Source: Flavobacterium tegetincola DSM 22377 (GTDB lineage: Bacteria > Bacteroidota > Bacteroidia > Flavobacteriales > Flavobacteriaceae). Taken from it: a stretch of 64,000 nt of DNA. The notes beneath the pieces are model-generated. The model saw only the letters and a program-made list of their open reading frames with translations. It did not search any database and had not been told where the DNA came from. Below, in pieces: positions 52,942 to 62,395 of this stretch. The stretch is from positions 124,001 through 188,000 of the forward strand of contig NZ_KE384384.1 of assembly GCF_000425485.1 (NCBI RefSeq), given 5' to 3'. The position numbers and the translations under genes were made by a program. Position 1 is the first letter of the stretch. Every line of letters starts with the position of its first letter.

Positions 52942-53892
52942 ATGAATCTATCTATTGTTATACCGCTTCTCAACGAAGAAGAATCTTTACTAGAACTTCA
53001 TAATTGGATTGTGAAAGTCATGACTGCGCAAAATTACAGTTATGAAATTCTGTTTATTGACGATGGAAGTACCGATACCTCTTGGTCTATTATCGAGCGT
53101 TTATCTGTGGAGAATCTAAATGTCAAAGGCATTCGTTTTCTGAAGAATTTTGGGAAATCGCAAGCGCTGCATGCCGGTTTTGCAAAAGCACAAGGTGATG
53201 TAATTATTACAATGGACGCCGATTTACAAGACAGTCCCGAAGAAATTCCAGAATTGTACGACATGATTGTGAATCAAAATTTTGATTTGGTTTCAGGTTG
53301 GAAAAAGAAACGCTACGATTCAGTAGTTTCAAAGAACTTACCTTCCAAGTTATTCAATTGGGCCGCGAGAAGAACTTCTGGTGTAGAGTTGAACGACTTT
53401 AATTGCGGATTAAAAGCATACAAAAATATTGTGGTCAAAAACATTGAAGTTTCAGGTGAAATGCACCGCTACATACCTGTTTTGGCAAAAAATGCGGGTT
53501 TTGGAAAAATTGGCGAGAAAGTAGTTTTACACCAAGCACGAAAATACGGCGTTACTAAATTTGGAATGGATCGGTTTGTAAATGGTTTTTTAGACCTAAT
53601 CACCATTTGGTTCTTATCGCGTTTTGGAAAACGTCCGATGCACTTGTTTGGTCTTTTGGGTTCCATTATGTTTGTTATTGGTTTTTTAGCCACTATTTTC
53701 ATAATAATCATTAAATTAGTAAAATTAAACTCAGGATATCCAACTATATTGGTAACTGATAATCCTTTGTTTTATATTGCATTAACATCCATGATGATTG
53801 GAACACAATTATTTTTAGCTGGATTTTTGGGAGAAATTATTTTACGAACAAAGAACAATGAAGAGCGTTATAAGATTTCGAAGGTGATTTAG
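52942..53892 (+). CDS. Glycosyltransferase family 2, DPM1/GtrB-like
   Basis: The 316-residue protein has a GT-A domain: IVIPLLNEEESLLELHNWI, FIDDGSTDTSW, MDADLQDSPEEIPEL (metal-binding DAD), NDFNCGLKAYK, HRYIPVLAKNAGF, and two C-terminal membrane helices. It is probably an undecaprenyl- or polyprenyl-phosphate sugar transferase that feeds lipid-linked sugars to periplasmic modification. It forms a unit with the DUF4199 gene. Confidence 0.9.
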   Translation: MNLSIVIPLLNEEESLLELHNWIVKVMTAQNYSYEILFIDDGSTDTSWSIIERLSVENLNVKGIRFLKNFGKSQALHAGFAKAQGDVIITMDADLQDSPEEIPELYDMIVNQNFDLVSGWKKKRYDSVVSKNLPSKLFNWAARRTSGVELNDFNCGLKAYKNIVVKNIEVSGEMHRYIPVLAKNAGFGKIGEKVVLHQARKYGVTKFGMDRFVNGFLDLITIWFLSRFGKRPMHLFGLLGSIMFVIGFLATIFIIIIKLVKLNSGYPTILVTDNPLFYIALTSMMIGTQLFLAGFLGEIILRTKNNEERYKISKVI

Positions 53893-53948
53893 AACACTCA
53901 TTAATTGCCATCAGATTTTTTAATATCATTAAAAATATAATTTGAGAT

Positions 53949-53975
53949 CTTGAGGTCATATATTGTAACCTCAAG
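53949..53975 (+). promoter_or_regulatory. Inverted repeat upstream of the ORF6N gene
   Basis: CTTGAGGT (53949-53956) and ACCTCAAG (53968-53975) flank 11 nt. A closely related palindrome lies inside the gene at 54201-54231. Candidate operator. Confidence 0.55.
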
Positions 53976-54017
53976 TTTGAATAAATAGATTATTAGTCAT
54001 TTGAAAATATATACGCC

Positions 54018-54515
54018 ATGCCAAATTTAGCAACGATTGATAACAAAATTTTTATGCTGCGAAATCAAAAAGTGATGTTTGATTTTGATTTAGCTTTACT
54101 CTATGAAATTGAAACTAAACGTCTAAAAGAAGCTGTTCGAAGAAATATAGAACGATTTCCTGAAGATTTTATGTTTGAATTGACTAAAGAAGAATTTGAC
54201 AACTTGAGGACGCAATTTGCGACCTCAAGTTATGGAGGAACTCGATACATGCCATTTGCATTTACAGAACAGGGCGTTGCGATGTTGTCTTCTGTATTAA
54301 AATCAGCGAAAGCCATCGAAGTTAATATTGCTATAATACGCACATTTGTAACGCTTCGAAACTCGATTTTATCATTGGAAGAGATTTCAAAAAGAGTTAC
54401 CGACGTTGAAAAACGTTTCCCAGAAATATACAATGCGTTAAATTATCTGATGGATACCGATAAAAAAAGCATTGAACAAACCGAACGAATTAAAATAGGA
54501 TACAAAAAAATATAA
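54018..54515 (+). CDS. ORF6N-domain DNA-binding protein
   Basis: The 165-residue protein has the ORF6N domain: NQKVMFDFDLALLYEIETK, LKEAVRRNIERFPEDFMFEL, NLRTQFATSS, MPFAFTEQGVAMLSSVL and a C-terminal coiled region (SLEEISKRVTDVEKRFPE). ORF6N/KilA-N-type domains come from phages and often occur as single genes in Bacteroidota. The function is unknown; DNA binding is expected. It stands alone 3 bp before the phosphohexomutase gene, so it may be co-transcribed with it. No other phage gene is present. Confidence 0.9.
   Translation: MPNLATIDNKIFMLRNQKVMFDFDLALLYEIETKRLKEAVRRNIERFPEDFMFELTKEEFDNLRTQFATSSYGGTRYMPFAFTEQGVAMLSSVLKSAKAIEVNIAIIRTFVTLRNSILSLEEISKRVTDVEKRFPEIYNALNYLMDTDKKSIEQTERIKIGYKKI
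54201..54231. promoter_or_regulatory. 31-bp near-perfect palindrome inside the ORF6N gene
   Basis: AACTTGAGG (54201-54209), A, CGCAA, T, TTGCG, A, CCTCAAGTT (54223-54231). Only the two A positions next to the inner arms do not pair. It encodes the NLRTQFATSS segment. Possible operator for autoregulation. Confidence 0.6.
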
Positions 54516-54518
54516 ATT

Positions 54519-56246
54519 ATGTACATTCCTGAAAATATATTAAGTCAAGTAAATGAATGGTTGACACCCACTTTTGACCAAGAAACACAAGAAAAAATAA
54601 AAGAAATGATGACTTCATCTCCAAAAGAGTTGGAAGAAAGTTTCTATAAAAATTTAGAATTCGGAACTGGCGGCATGCGAGGCATTATGGGTGTTGGAAC
54701 CAACCGTATTAATAAGTACACATTAGGAAAAAATACACAAGGAATTGCCAATTACATGAAGCAGGTGTTCCCTAATAAGGAATTAAAAGTCGCAATTGCG
54801 TTCGATTGCCGCCACAATAGCAACACTTTAGCAAAAGTAGTTGCTGATGTTTTTTCGGCAAATGGAATTAAGGTCTACTTATTTTCAGATATGCGACCTA
54901 CTCCCGAGTTGAGTTTTGCCCTGAAACATTTAAATTGTCAAGCGGGAATTGTATTGACTGCCTCACACAATCCTCCTGAATACAACGGTTACAAGGTATA
55001 TTGGGAAGATGGTGGACAAATAGTTCCTCCTCAAGATAAAGCAATCATTGCTGAAATTGAAAATTTGCGTTATGATGCCATTCAGTTCAAAGCAAATGAA
55101 AATTTGATTGAATACGTTGATAAAAAAATTGACGAGGCTTTTATAAAATCATCAATTCAAAACGCTAGTTTCAATACTTCTGCAGAAGCAAAAGACAATT
55201 TAAACATTGTTTTTACATCACTTCATGGAACTTCCATTAAAATTATTCCCGATACTTTGGCGCAAGCCGGATATAAAAATGTCCATTTAGTTCCTGAGCA
55301 ATCGGTTCCAAATGGTGACTTTCCAACCGTAAAATCTCCAAATCCTGAAGAACCAGAAGCATTGACAATGGCTTTGGCTCTAGCCGAAAAACTAAATTCC
55401 GATATTGTAATTGGGACGGATCCGGACTGTGATCGATTAGGAGTTGCGGTTCGCAATACGGATGGAAAAATGATTCTGCTCAACGGAAACCAGACGATGG
55501 TAATGATGACAGCCTTTCTATTGGAACAATGGAAAAAAGAAGGTAAAATCAATGGAAAACAGTTTGTAGGTTCTACCATTGTTTCCACTCCGATGATGCT
55601 TTCTTTGGCAGACGGTTACGATGTAGAATGTAAAGTAGGTTTGACGGGTTTCAAATGGATTGCAAAGATGATTAAGGATTTTCCAGAACTAGAATTCATC
55701 GGTGGTGGTGAAGAAAGTTTCGGATTTATGGTTGGTGATGCTGTTCGTGATAAAGATGCTGTTGCTGCAACTTTATTGATTTGCGAAATTGCCGCTCAAG
55801 CAAAAGCCAACGGAAGTAGCGTTTACGAGGAATTAATTAATCTCTATATTGACTTTGGGTTCTATAAAGAATCTTTAGTTTCATTAACCAAAAAAGGAAT
55901 TGAAGGCGTTGCCGAAATCAATCAAATGATGGTGGATTTACGCGAAAATCCATTGAAAGAATTGGGTGGCGAACGCGTAATTATGGTAGAAGATTACAAA
56001 AAATCAACTGCTTTAAACTTATTAAACAATGAAATAGAGCCACTTTCGGTGCCTAAATCGGATGTTTTAATTTATTACACAGAAGACGGTTCAAAAATTG
56101 CTGCACGACCAAGTGGAACAGAGCCGAAAATAAAATTTTATGTTAGTGTAAACACACACCTAGATTCAAAAGATGATTTTAAAAGTACATCTGAATTCCT
56201 AGACCAAAAAATAAAGTCTATTTTGGACGACCTAAAAATCAATTAA
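54519..56246 (+). CDS. Phosphoglucomutase/phosphomannomutase
   Basis: The 575-residue protein is an alpha-D-phosphohexomutase: GTGGMRGIMGVGTNRIN, the phosphoserine loop LTASHNPPEYNGYKVYW, the metal motif GTDPDCDRLGVAV, GFKWIAKMIKD, GGEESFGFM and the phosphate loop ARPSGTEPKIKFYV. It interconverts hexose 1- and 6-phosphates for polysaccharide synthesis. It shares one base with the following exporter gene (TAATG). Confidence 0.94.
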   Translation: MYIPENILSQVNEWLTPTFDQETQEKIKEMMTSSPKELEESFYKNLEFGTGGMRGIMGVGTNRINKYTLGKNTQGIANYMKQVFPNKELKVAIAFDCRHNSNTLAKVVADVFSANGIKVYLFSDMRPTPELSFALKHLNCQAGIVLTASHNPPEYNGYKVYWEDGGQIVPPQDKAIIAEIENLRYDAIQFKANENLIEYVDKKIDEAFIKSSIQNASFNTSAEAKDNLNIVFTSLHGTSIKIIPDTLAQAGYKNVHLVPEQSVPNGDFPTVKSPNPEEPEALTMALALAEKLNSDIVIGTDPDCDRLGVAVRNTDGKMILLNGNQTMVMMTAFLLEQWKKEGKINGKQFVGSTIVSTPMMLSLADGYDVECKVGLTGFKWIAKMIKDFPELEFIGGGEESFGFMVGDAVRDKDAVAATLLICEIAAQAKANGSSVYEELINLYIDFGFYKESLVSLTKKGIEGVAEINQMMVDLRENPLKELGGERVIMVEDYKKSTALNLLNNEIEPLSVPKSDVLIYYTEDGSKIAARPSGTEPKIKFYVSVNTHLDSKDDFKSTSEFLDQKIKSILDDLKIN

Positions 56247-58072
56247 TGAGCAGTATTAAACAAATTATTCCCTTTGTAAAACCGTACAAGAAGTATGCTT
56301 ATCTAAACATATTTTTTAATGTATTGTACGCACTTTTCAGCACATTATCCTTCATTGCTTTAATGCCAATGCTGGATGTTTTGTTTGGAAAAAACAAGCA
56401 AAATTTTGTTGAACCCGTTTACACAGGAATTAATGAAATAAAGAGTTTTGCTGAAAATTATTTGAGTTTTCATTTGACCCGCTTTACTACCGATTACGGA
56501 ATCAGTTTCACGTTAGGTGTTTTGGTTGCTGGAATTATTTCTATTTTCTTACTCAAAAACTTATTCGATTATCTCGCAATGTATTTTATCACTTTTTTGC
56601 GCAACGGAATTGTGAAAGACATGCGGAATGCCTTGTATAAAAAAACGCTTGAATTGCCCATTGCATTTTTCTCTGAAAAAAGAAAAGGAGATACGATTGC
56701 ACGAATTTCTAACGATGTAAATGAAGTTCAAAATTCCATGCTATCCGTTTTAGAAATCATTGTAAAAGAACCACTTACTATTATCTTTACCATTACAGCG
56801 ATGTTTATGATCAGTATCAAACTGACCATTTTTGTCTTTATTTTCATTCCGATTTCCGGATTTATAATTTCATTAATTGGAAAGCAATTGAAGAAAAAAT
56901 CGACTAAAGCACAAGAGGAACAAGGTATTTTTCTTTCCACAATTGAAGAAACACTTGGCGGATTGAAAGTGGTTAAAAGCTATAATTCTGAAAACTATTT
57001 TAATGGTGTTTTCCAAAATTCTACAGCTAAATTTTTTCATCTTTCAAATTCGATTGGACACCGTCAAAATCTAGCTTCTCCTGTAAGTGAATTTATGGGA
57101 ATTTTTGTCATTGCCATTTTATTATGGTACGGCGGAAACATGGTTTTGGTTGAAGAAACCTTGAATGGCGCTGCTTTCATTACTTACATGGGTTTAGCCT
57201 ATAACATTTTAACTCCAGCAAAATCCATTTCAAAAGCGTCGTATGCAGTAAAAAAGGGAAATGCTGCAGCTGAACGAATTTTGGAGATTTTAGATCAAGA
57301 AAATCCAATTCAAAATAAGCTGGATGCCGTTGGTAAAAATGAATTTCACGATAAAGTTTCCATCAAAAACATCAATTTCAAATACGAAGATGAAATAGTT
57401 TTAAAGAACTTTTCATTGGACATAAAAAAGGGACAAACCGTAGCTTTGGTTGGACAATCAGGAAGTGGAAAAAGTACGATTGCTAATTTACTGACTCGTT
57501 TTTACGACGTTCACGATGGAAGCATTTCAATTGACGAAAGTAATATTAAAGACTTAGAACTGACATCACTTCGTGGCTTGATGGGATTGGTAACGCAAGA
57601 CAGTATTCTTTTTAACGACACGATTAAGGCGAATATCGCTTTAGGAAAATTGGATGCTACAGATGAAGAAATTATTGACGCATTGAAAATTGCGAATGCT
57701 TTTGAATTTGTAGATAAACTACCAAAAGGTATTTACACCAATATTGGCGACAGCGGAAATAAACTTTCAGGAGGTCAAAAACAACGATTGTCTATTGCTA
57801 GAGCGGTTTTAAAAAACCCACCTATCATGATTTTGGATGAGGCGACTTCTGCATTGGATACCGAAAGCGAGAAATTTGTGCAAATTGCTTTGGAAAACAT
57901 GATGCAAAACCGAACATCGATTGTAATTGCCCATCGACTTTCAACCATTCAAAAAGCAGATAAAATCGTTGTGATGCAGAACGGTCAAATTGCCGAACAA
58001 GGTTCTCACGATGAACTTATTGCTTTAAATGGAACGTATACACGATTGGTAAACATGCAATCTTTTGAATAA
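56246..58072 (+). CDS. ABC exporter, MsbA-like
   Basis: The 608-residue half-transporter has six membrane helices and a nucleotide-binding domain: Walker A VGQSGSGKST, Q-loop VTQDSILFND, signature LSGGQKQRLSIARAVL, Walker B IMILDEATSALD and the switch His in IAHRLSTI. It resembles MsbA-type lipid A or glycolipid flippases, but the substrate is not proved. ATG overlaps the mutase stop (TAATG), so translation is coupled. Confidence 0.9.
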   Translation: MSSIKQIIPFVKPYKKYAYLNIFFNVLYALFSTLSFIALMPMLDVLFGKNKQNFVEPVYTGINEIKSFAENYLSFHLTRFTTDYGISFTLGVLVAGIISIFLLKNLFDYLAMYFITFLRNGIVKDMRNALYKKTLELPIAFFSEKRKGDTIARISNDVNEVQNSMLSVLEIIVKEPLTIIFTITAMFMISIKLTIFVFIFIPISGFIISLIGKQLKKKSTKAQEEQGIFLSTIEETLGGLKVVKSYNSENYFNGVFQNSTAKFFHLSNSIGHRQNLASPVSEFMGIFVIAILLWYGGNMVLVEETLNGAAFITYMGLAYNILTPAKSISKASYAVKKGNAAAERILEILDQENPIQNKLDAVGKNEFHDKVSIKNINFKYEDEIVLKNFSLDIKKGQTVALVGQSGSGKSTIANLLTRFYDVHDGSISIDESNIKDLELTSLRGLMGLVTQDSILFNDTIKANIALGKLDATDEEIIDALKIANAFEFVDKLPKGIYTNIGDSGNKLSGGQKQRLSIARAVLKNPPIMILDEATSALDTESEKFVQIALENMMQNRTSIVIAHRLSTIQKADKIVVMQNGQIAEQGSHDELIALNGTYTRLVNMQSFE

Positions 58073-58092
58073 AGACTTATAACGCTACACTT

Positions 58093-58272
58093 ATGAAAAG
58101 AGAATATTTTGGAATGCTTTTTATCTTCAGTTTTGTAGCTATAACTATTGCCAGTGGCTATATTTTTGGACATGAAGTTGTACACAACTATTTAGGCACT
58201 TACATTGTAGTGTGGATTCTTGTAGGTTTTTACGCAGGTCAATATTCTATGAAATTCCCAAAAAGATTCTAA
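58093..58272 (+). CDS. Small two-helix membrane protein, unknown
   Basis: A 59-residue frame starting MKREYFGMLFIFSFV contains two hydrophobic helices (FGMLFIFSFVAITIASGYIF and LGTYIVVWILVGFYAG) and a basic end (SMKFPKRF). It begins 20 bp after the exporter stop and its own stop touches the ATG of the next gene, so it is in an operon. No family recognised. Confidence 0.6.
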   Translation: MKREYFGMLFIFSFVAITIASGYIFGHEVVHNYLGTYIVVWILVGFYAGQYSMKFPKRF

Positions 58273-58974
58273 ATGTACATTTCAGACGAAAATATTAAAC
58301 TCAATTCAGATCCAAATACAATTATTTGGAAGTACTTGGATTTGTCTAAATTTGTTGATCTATTACTTTATAAGAAACTATTTATGTCCAGGTCGGATAA
58401 ATTTGAAGACCAATACGAAGGTACTTTTAGTGAACCAACGTATGAGGAGATTAAAAAATTAGCCAAAGACAATCCCAATTTCTTAGATTATTACAAAACA
58501 CACCGTAATAATGTAGTCATCAGCAGTTGGCACATCAATGAATACGAGTCGTTTGCCATGTGGCAGATTTTTACGCAGAAAAATGAAGGTTTAGCGATAC
58601 AATCGACTTTAGGAAAATTACAGAAAGCATTAAACAATGATACTGAATTTGAACAATACATTGGAGAAGTGAATTACATCGACTACAAGAAAGAATACAT
58701 TCCGTTTGACAATACTTTTTTTCCTTTTCTATTCAAACGAAAAAGTTTTCAGTACGAGCGCGAAGTTCGGGTAATTTCTGATGTCACTAAATTTGATTTA
58801 GAAATCGACAATGGATTAAAAATCGACATTGATATTGAAGAATTAATTGAGAAAATTTACATCCATCCCAAATCTGAAAATTGGTACAAAAAATTAGTTA
58901 TGGATTTGGTCTCAAGGCTTGGATTTGATTTTCAAACAGAAAAATCAGATTTAGAAAGTGATATACTCATTTAG
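58273..58974 (+). CDS. DUF2971 domain protein
   Basis: The 233-residue protein shows the DUF2971 pattern: IIWKYLDLSKFVDLL, LFMSRSDKFEDQYEGTFSEP, VVISSWHINEYESFAMWQIF, NEGLAIQSTLG and YEREVRVISDV. It is cytosolic. DUF2971 proteins are often found near mobile or defence-related loci, yet here the gene follows an exporter directly. Function unknown. Confidence 0.85.
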   Translation: MYISDENIKLNSDPNTIIWKYLDLSKFVDLLLYKKLFMSRSDKFEDQYEGTFSEPTYEEIKKLAKDNPNFLDYYKTHRNNVVISSWHINEYESFAMWQIFTQKNEGLAIQSTLGKLQKALNNDTEFEQYIGEVNYIDYKKEYIPFDNTFFPFLFKRKSFQYEREVRVISDVTKFDLEIDNGLKIDIDIEELIEKIYIHPKSENWYKKLVMDLVSRLGFDFQTEKSDLESDILI

Positions 58975-59038
58975 CTTGAAAATCAATATTTTGCAGCAAT
59001 TAACTTAAAATTAATACACTATTAGTACTAATTTTTTG

Positions 59039-59046
59039 TAAGTTTG
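59039..59046 (+). promoter_or_regulatory. -7 element before the 24-residue ORF
   Basis: TAAGTTTG fits TAnnTTTG and lies 25 bp before the ATG at 59072. No good -33 TTG is seen. Confidence 0.45.
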
Positions 59047-59071
59047 TATGGAACTTTAAAAACAAACTACC

Positions 59072-59146
59072 ATGGTTGCCGTAATTATCAAAGTTGTTTC
59101 TATTATACTTGCCGTTATCACTGCCTTAATCAACTACTTCATTTAG
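59072..59146 (+). CDS. Candidate 24-residue membrane peptide
   Basis: A frame of 24 codons encodes an almost wholly hydrophobic peptide (MVAVIIKVVSIILAV followed by ITALINYFI) with one Lys, long enough to span a membrane once. It has an upstream TAAGTTTG element at a normal distance and is flanked by non-coding DNA on the 5' side. Its last 4 bp overlap the convergent lipoprotein gene. A leader or toxin-like peptide are possible; no homologue is known to me. Confidence 0.35.
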   Translation: MVAVIIKVVSIILAVITALINYFI

Positions 59147-59868
59147 ATTGGATTGTAGCTTTCCGTTTTAAAATCAGTGCTTAACAAATCCACAAAGTGA
59201 TAATTAATTCGATCGTTTTTATCGAACTGTCCATTTTGATTGGTATCTTCAATCGTTCTAAAGTACAATCTGTTCTTAGATTCTACTAAATTCCAGTCAA
59301 TCAATTCTTGCATTGTAGCACTTAATTTTGTAAAATTGGTACCATCAATCGCACTGATGTATAAAGATTTTATATCATTCGCATCCAAGTTTTTGTCGCG
59401 GTTGGTATCCATGTCTATAATTGAATATACGAGCAATTGTCTTTTGGACTTTTCAAAAATCGTATTCAAGTAACTTACATTACTAATCATTACTTTTTTA
59501 TCCGTCAAGAATCGAATTTCAGTAGAGTCGATGTGTTGAAATTTCAAATTCTGTAAAAATCCAGTCAATTCAAACCGGTTGTAATTGGAAACCGAAAAAC
59601 TAACCTTGTCCGTATTGGAAGTTCCATACGTAGATTTTGAACGTCCCTCGTACACTCTAAAATCGCCAATGGGATGAATTAAATAAGACGTCCCTTCCAT
59701 TTGAATGGGTAAATCTGCAATGGCTATTTGTGATGAATCTATTGGAACCGTTTTTATTTCGGTTTTTGTAGTATTTTCATACGTGACTTTGGGTGTCTCT
59801 TTATTTTCTTTACAGCTCAATAATAGGATTGACGCAAGTGCAATAAATATAGGTGTACTCTTTTTCAT
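59143..59868 (-). CDS. Lipoprotein with EF-hand-like motifs
   Basis: The 241-residue protein has a lipobox (ILLLSCKENK) and later two acidic loops, DMDTNRDKNLDANDI and DTNQNGQFDKND, which look like dockerin- or EF-hand-type calcium loops. The middle contains beta-rich segments (TSYLIHPIGDFRVYEG). No family recognised. It lies 49 bp upstream of the convergent-direction TonB receptor stop; order on the minus strand is receptor, then lipoprotein. Confidence 0.7.
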   Translation of the reverse strand: MKKSTPIFIALASILLLSCKENKETPKVTYENTTKTEIKTVPIDSSQIAIADLPIQMEGTSYLIHPIGDFRVYEGRSKSTYGTSNTDKVSFSVSNYNRFELTGFLQNLKFQHIDSTEIRFLTDKKVMISNVSYLNTIFEKSKRQLLVYSIIDMDTNRDKNLDANDIKSLYISAIDGTNFTKLSATMQELIDWNLVESKNRLYFRTIEDTNQNGQFDKNDRINYHFVDLLSTDFKTESYNPI

Positions 59869-59917
59869 AGTAGTATTAATTCATTCAAATATAACAATTC
59901 TATTTCTAAAAATAGTA

Positions 59918-62383
59918 TTAAAGTTTGGCAGTCAATTTTAAATTGAAGACGCGTGTAGTTAAATAATTGGGAACTCCATACTGGTTTTTAGTATAAACAT
60001 CCCGTACCCACGTATTGGTAATGGCATTTTGATTGTTAAACAAGTTGAAAATTTCAAAACCTATAGAAAGATCTTCAAAATTTTTGAGCCAATGTCCTTG
60101 TGGTCTATTGCTGTTATTTTCTGTCAATACATACGAGAATCCTGCATCTGCACGACGGTAATCCCGCAAAAGACTTTGATATTCATATGCATCTGCATAA
60201 GAAGGCGAACCTCCAGGAAGACCTGTATTGTAAACAATATTTAAATACACCTTTACACTAGGAATATTGGGCATGTAATCCTGAAATAATGCGCCAAATT
60301 TCAATCGTTGGTCGGTTGGTCTGGCAATATAGCCTTTGTTATCAATGTTTTCTTCAGTTTTCATATAGCCAAAACTCAACCAGGATTCGGTACCAGGAAC
60401 AAATTCACCATTCAAACGAACATCAAGACCTTGTGCAAATGCCTTCGCATTGTTATTAGCTGCGTAACGTATTCTAACATTTTCCAAAGTGTATGGATTT
60501 ACGTCAGAAAGTGATTTGTAATACAATTCCGAAACCAGCTTGAAGGGTCTGTTCCACATTTTAAAACTAAAATCATTGCTTAGTACTAAATGCAGCGCTT
60601 TTTGTGCTTTTACGTCTGTAAGTACTGCACCTTCTTGATTGCGCAATTCTCTGTAAAAAGGCGGTTGGTGGTACAATCCTCCCGAAACCCGAAAAACCAT
60701 ATCTTTTTGCCATTTTGGCTTGATGGCAATTGAAGCTCTTGGACTAAAGACAAACTGTGAATTTGAACTTAAATTATCACCTGAAACGGTCCATTGATGA
60801 CCACGAACACCAGCATTGTACCAAATATCTGCGGTTCCAATTGTTCCTTTATTACTCCATTGCACATAGCCTGAAAAACGATTTATGTTAACGTAATTTG
60901 TAGCCCTAACATTTGTAAATGGAACTAAAGGACCTGTATAAGGTTGTTCCGGTTCATAATTTGGTAAATCAAATTTAGGAGGATTGATAGAAAATCCAGC
61001 TGAATCAATTACTTCCCACTCCACTATTCGATCCCGAATGTCTTCACGGGTGTATTTAAATCCCCATTCAATGGTGTTATTTTGAATTTTATTGATTCCT
61101 TTTACTTCGCCATTGAAAATTAACGCATCGAGATTGTTCCGAGCATGACTGAACTGCGAACCAACACCTTCTGAAAAAGTTACGGCACCTACATTTTCCG
61201 ATCCAATATTTCCATCCACTTCTCCCAAAGAATATTGTGCTAAAATATCAAAGTATTCTTGTTCTATAGTATGATAGGCAGAAGCAATAAATTTTAATGT
61301 GAAATTTTCATTCACCTCATAAACAGATTTAAAAGCACCAAAATAAGTAGAATATTCGTCCTTTTCTTGTCCCTCGTAAAAAATACTTAACGCAATGGGA
61401 TTGTCAATGGTTCCAAAATTTGTTTGACGGGTTAACGGCTCGTAATGGTATTTGTTTTGTGAAATATTTCCTAGAAAACTAAAATGCCATTTTGTATTTG
61501 GAGTAAACGTTAAATACGTTTGGACATCGGCAAAAGTAGGTTTGAAATTTGATTCTGTTTCAGTACTATTGACCAAAAGACTATTGTCTCTGTAACGAAG
61601 TCCTGCAATACCCGTCCACTTTTGATTTTTAGAAACACCTTCAACAGCAACGCTTCCGCCAAGGAAACTCGCTTCTGCCGAAACCCCAAATTTCTTTGGA
61701 ATTCGGTACGTAATATCCAATACAGATGAAAGTTTATCACCAAATTTAGCTTGAAATCCTCCTGCAGAAAAGTCTACATTCTCCACTAAATCCGTGTTGG
61801 TAAAACTTAATCCTTCCTGTTGTCCCGATCGAATTAAAAAAGGCCTGTAGACTTCAATTTCATTTACATATACTAAATTCTCATCGTAATTTCCACCACG
61901 AACCGAATATTGAGTACTTAATTCATTATTACCATTTACACCAGCAAAAGTTTTTAAGACATTTTCAACACCGGCATTCGCGCCCGGAATTTTTCGGATG
62001 GTTGCGGGATCAATATTGGCTATTCCTTCAATACGGTCGCGTTTGTTTTTTACCACAGTTACTTCCGCCATTTGTTCGGCTCGATTGTTCAAAACGGGAT
62101 TGAATTCATAATCTTCATTGACAGAAAACGTTCGAATCAAATTCACATTTTTAAAACTAATATGAGAAAAAACGATAACTACACTCTTATTAGCGGGAAT
62201 GTCTAAGGCGTAAAATCCAGTTTCATCCGAAATTGCATTTCTATTTGCTGTGGAAATCGTTACATCCCGAACGGGCTTATTATTTTCATCTAAAATAACT
62301 CCTTTTATTCGAGCGCTTTGTGCGAAAACTTGCACTGCGGAAAAACAAATAAGTATGAAGAGAAGAATGTTTTTTGTTTTCAA
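59918..62383 (-). CDS. TonB-dependent receptor with carboxypeptidase-like N-domain
   Basis: The 821-residue protein has a signal peptide (FSAVQVFAQ), a carboxypeptidase regulatory-like Ig-type domain (IKGVILDENNKPVRDVTIST), a plug (VENVLKTFAGVNGNNELSTQYSVRGGNYDENLVYVN) and a barrel. The last residues (NLKLTAKL) are atypical because a Leu replaces the usual aromatic end. It lies 12 bp after the M23 peptidase gene. No SusD partner is present, so the ligand is open (peptide, metal or small organic compound). Confidence 0.9.
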   Translation of the reverse strand: MKTKNILLFILICFSAVQVFAQSARIKGVILDENNKPVRDVTISTANRNAISDETGFYALDIPANKSVVIVFSHISFKNVNLIRTFSVNEDYEFNPVLNNRAEQMAEVTVVKNKRDRIEGIANIDPATIRKIPGANAGVENVLKTFAGVNGNNELSTQYSVRGGNYDENLVYVNEIEVYRPFLIRSGQQEGLSFTNTDLVENVDFSAGGFQAKFGDKLSSVLDITYRIPKKFGVSAEASFLGGSVAVEGVSKNQKWTGIAGLRYRDNSLLVNSTETESNFKPTFADVQTYLTFTPNTKWHFSFLGNISQNKYHYEPLTRQTNFGTIDNPIALSIFYEGQEKDEYSTYFGAFKSVYEVNENFTLKFIASAYHTIEQEYFDILAQYSLGEVDGNIGSENVGAVTFSEGVGSQFSHARNNLDALIFNGEVKGINKIQNNTIEWGFKYTREDIRDRIVEWEVIDSAGFSINPPKFDLPNYEPEQPYTGPLVPFTNVRATNYVNINRFSGYVQWSNKGTIGTADIWYNAGVRGHQWTVSGDNLSSNSQFVFSPRASIAIKPKWQKDMVFRVSGGLYHQPPFYRELRNQEGAVLTDVKAQKALHLVLSNDFSFKMWNRPFKLVSELYYKSLSDVNPYTLENVRIRYAANNNAKAFAQGLDVRLNGEFVPGTESWLSFGYMKTEENIDNKGYIARPTDQRLKFGALFQDYMPNIPSVKVYLNIVYNTGLPGGSPSYADAYEYQSLLRDYRRADAGFSYVLTENNSNRPQGHWLKNFEDLSIGFEIFNLFNNQNAITNTWVRDVYTKNQYGVPNYLTTRVFNLKLTAKL

Positions 62384-62395
62384 AGGTCAACGTGT

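Noticed and set aside
54018-54515. Prophage indicated by the ORF6N gene
   Set aside because: No structural, integrase or lysis genes are close; neighbours are housekeeping genes.
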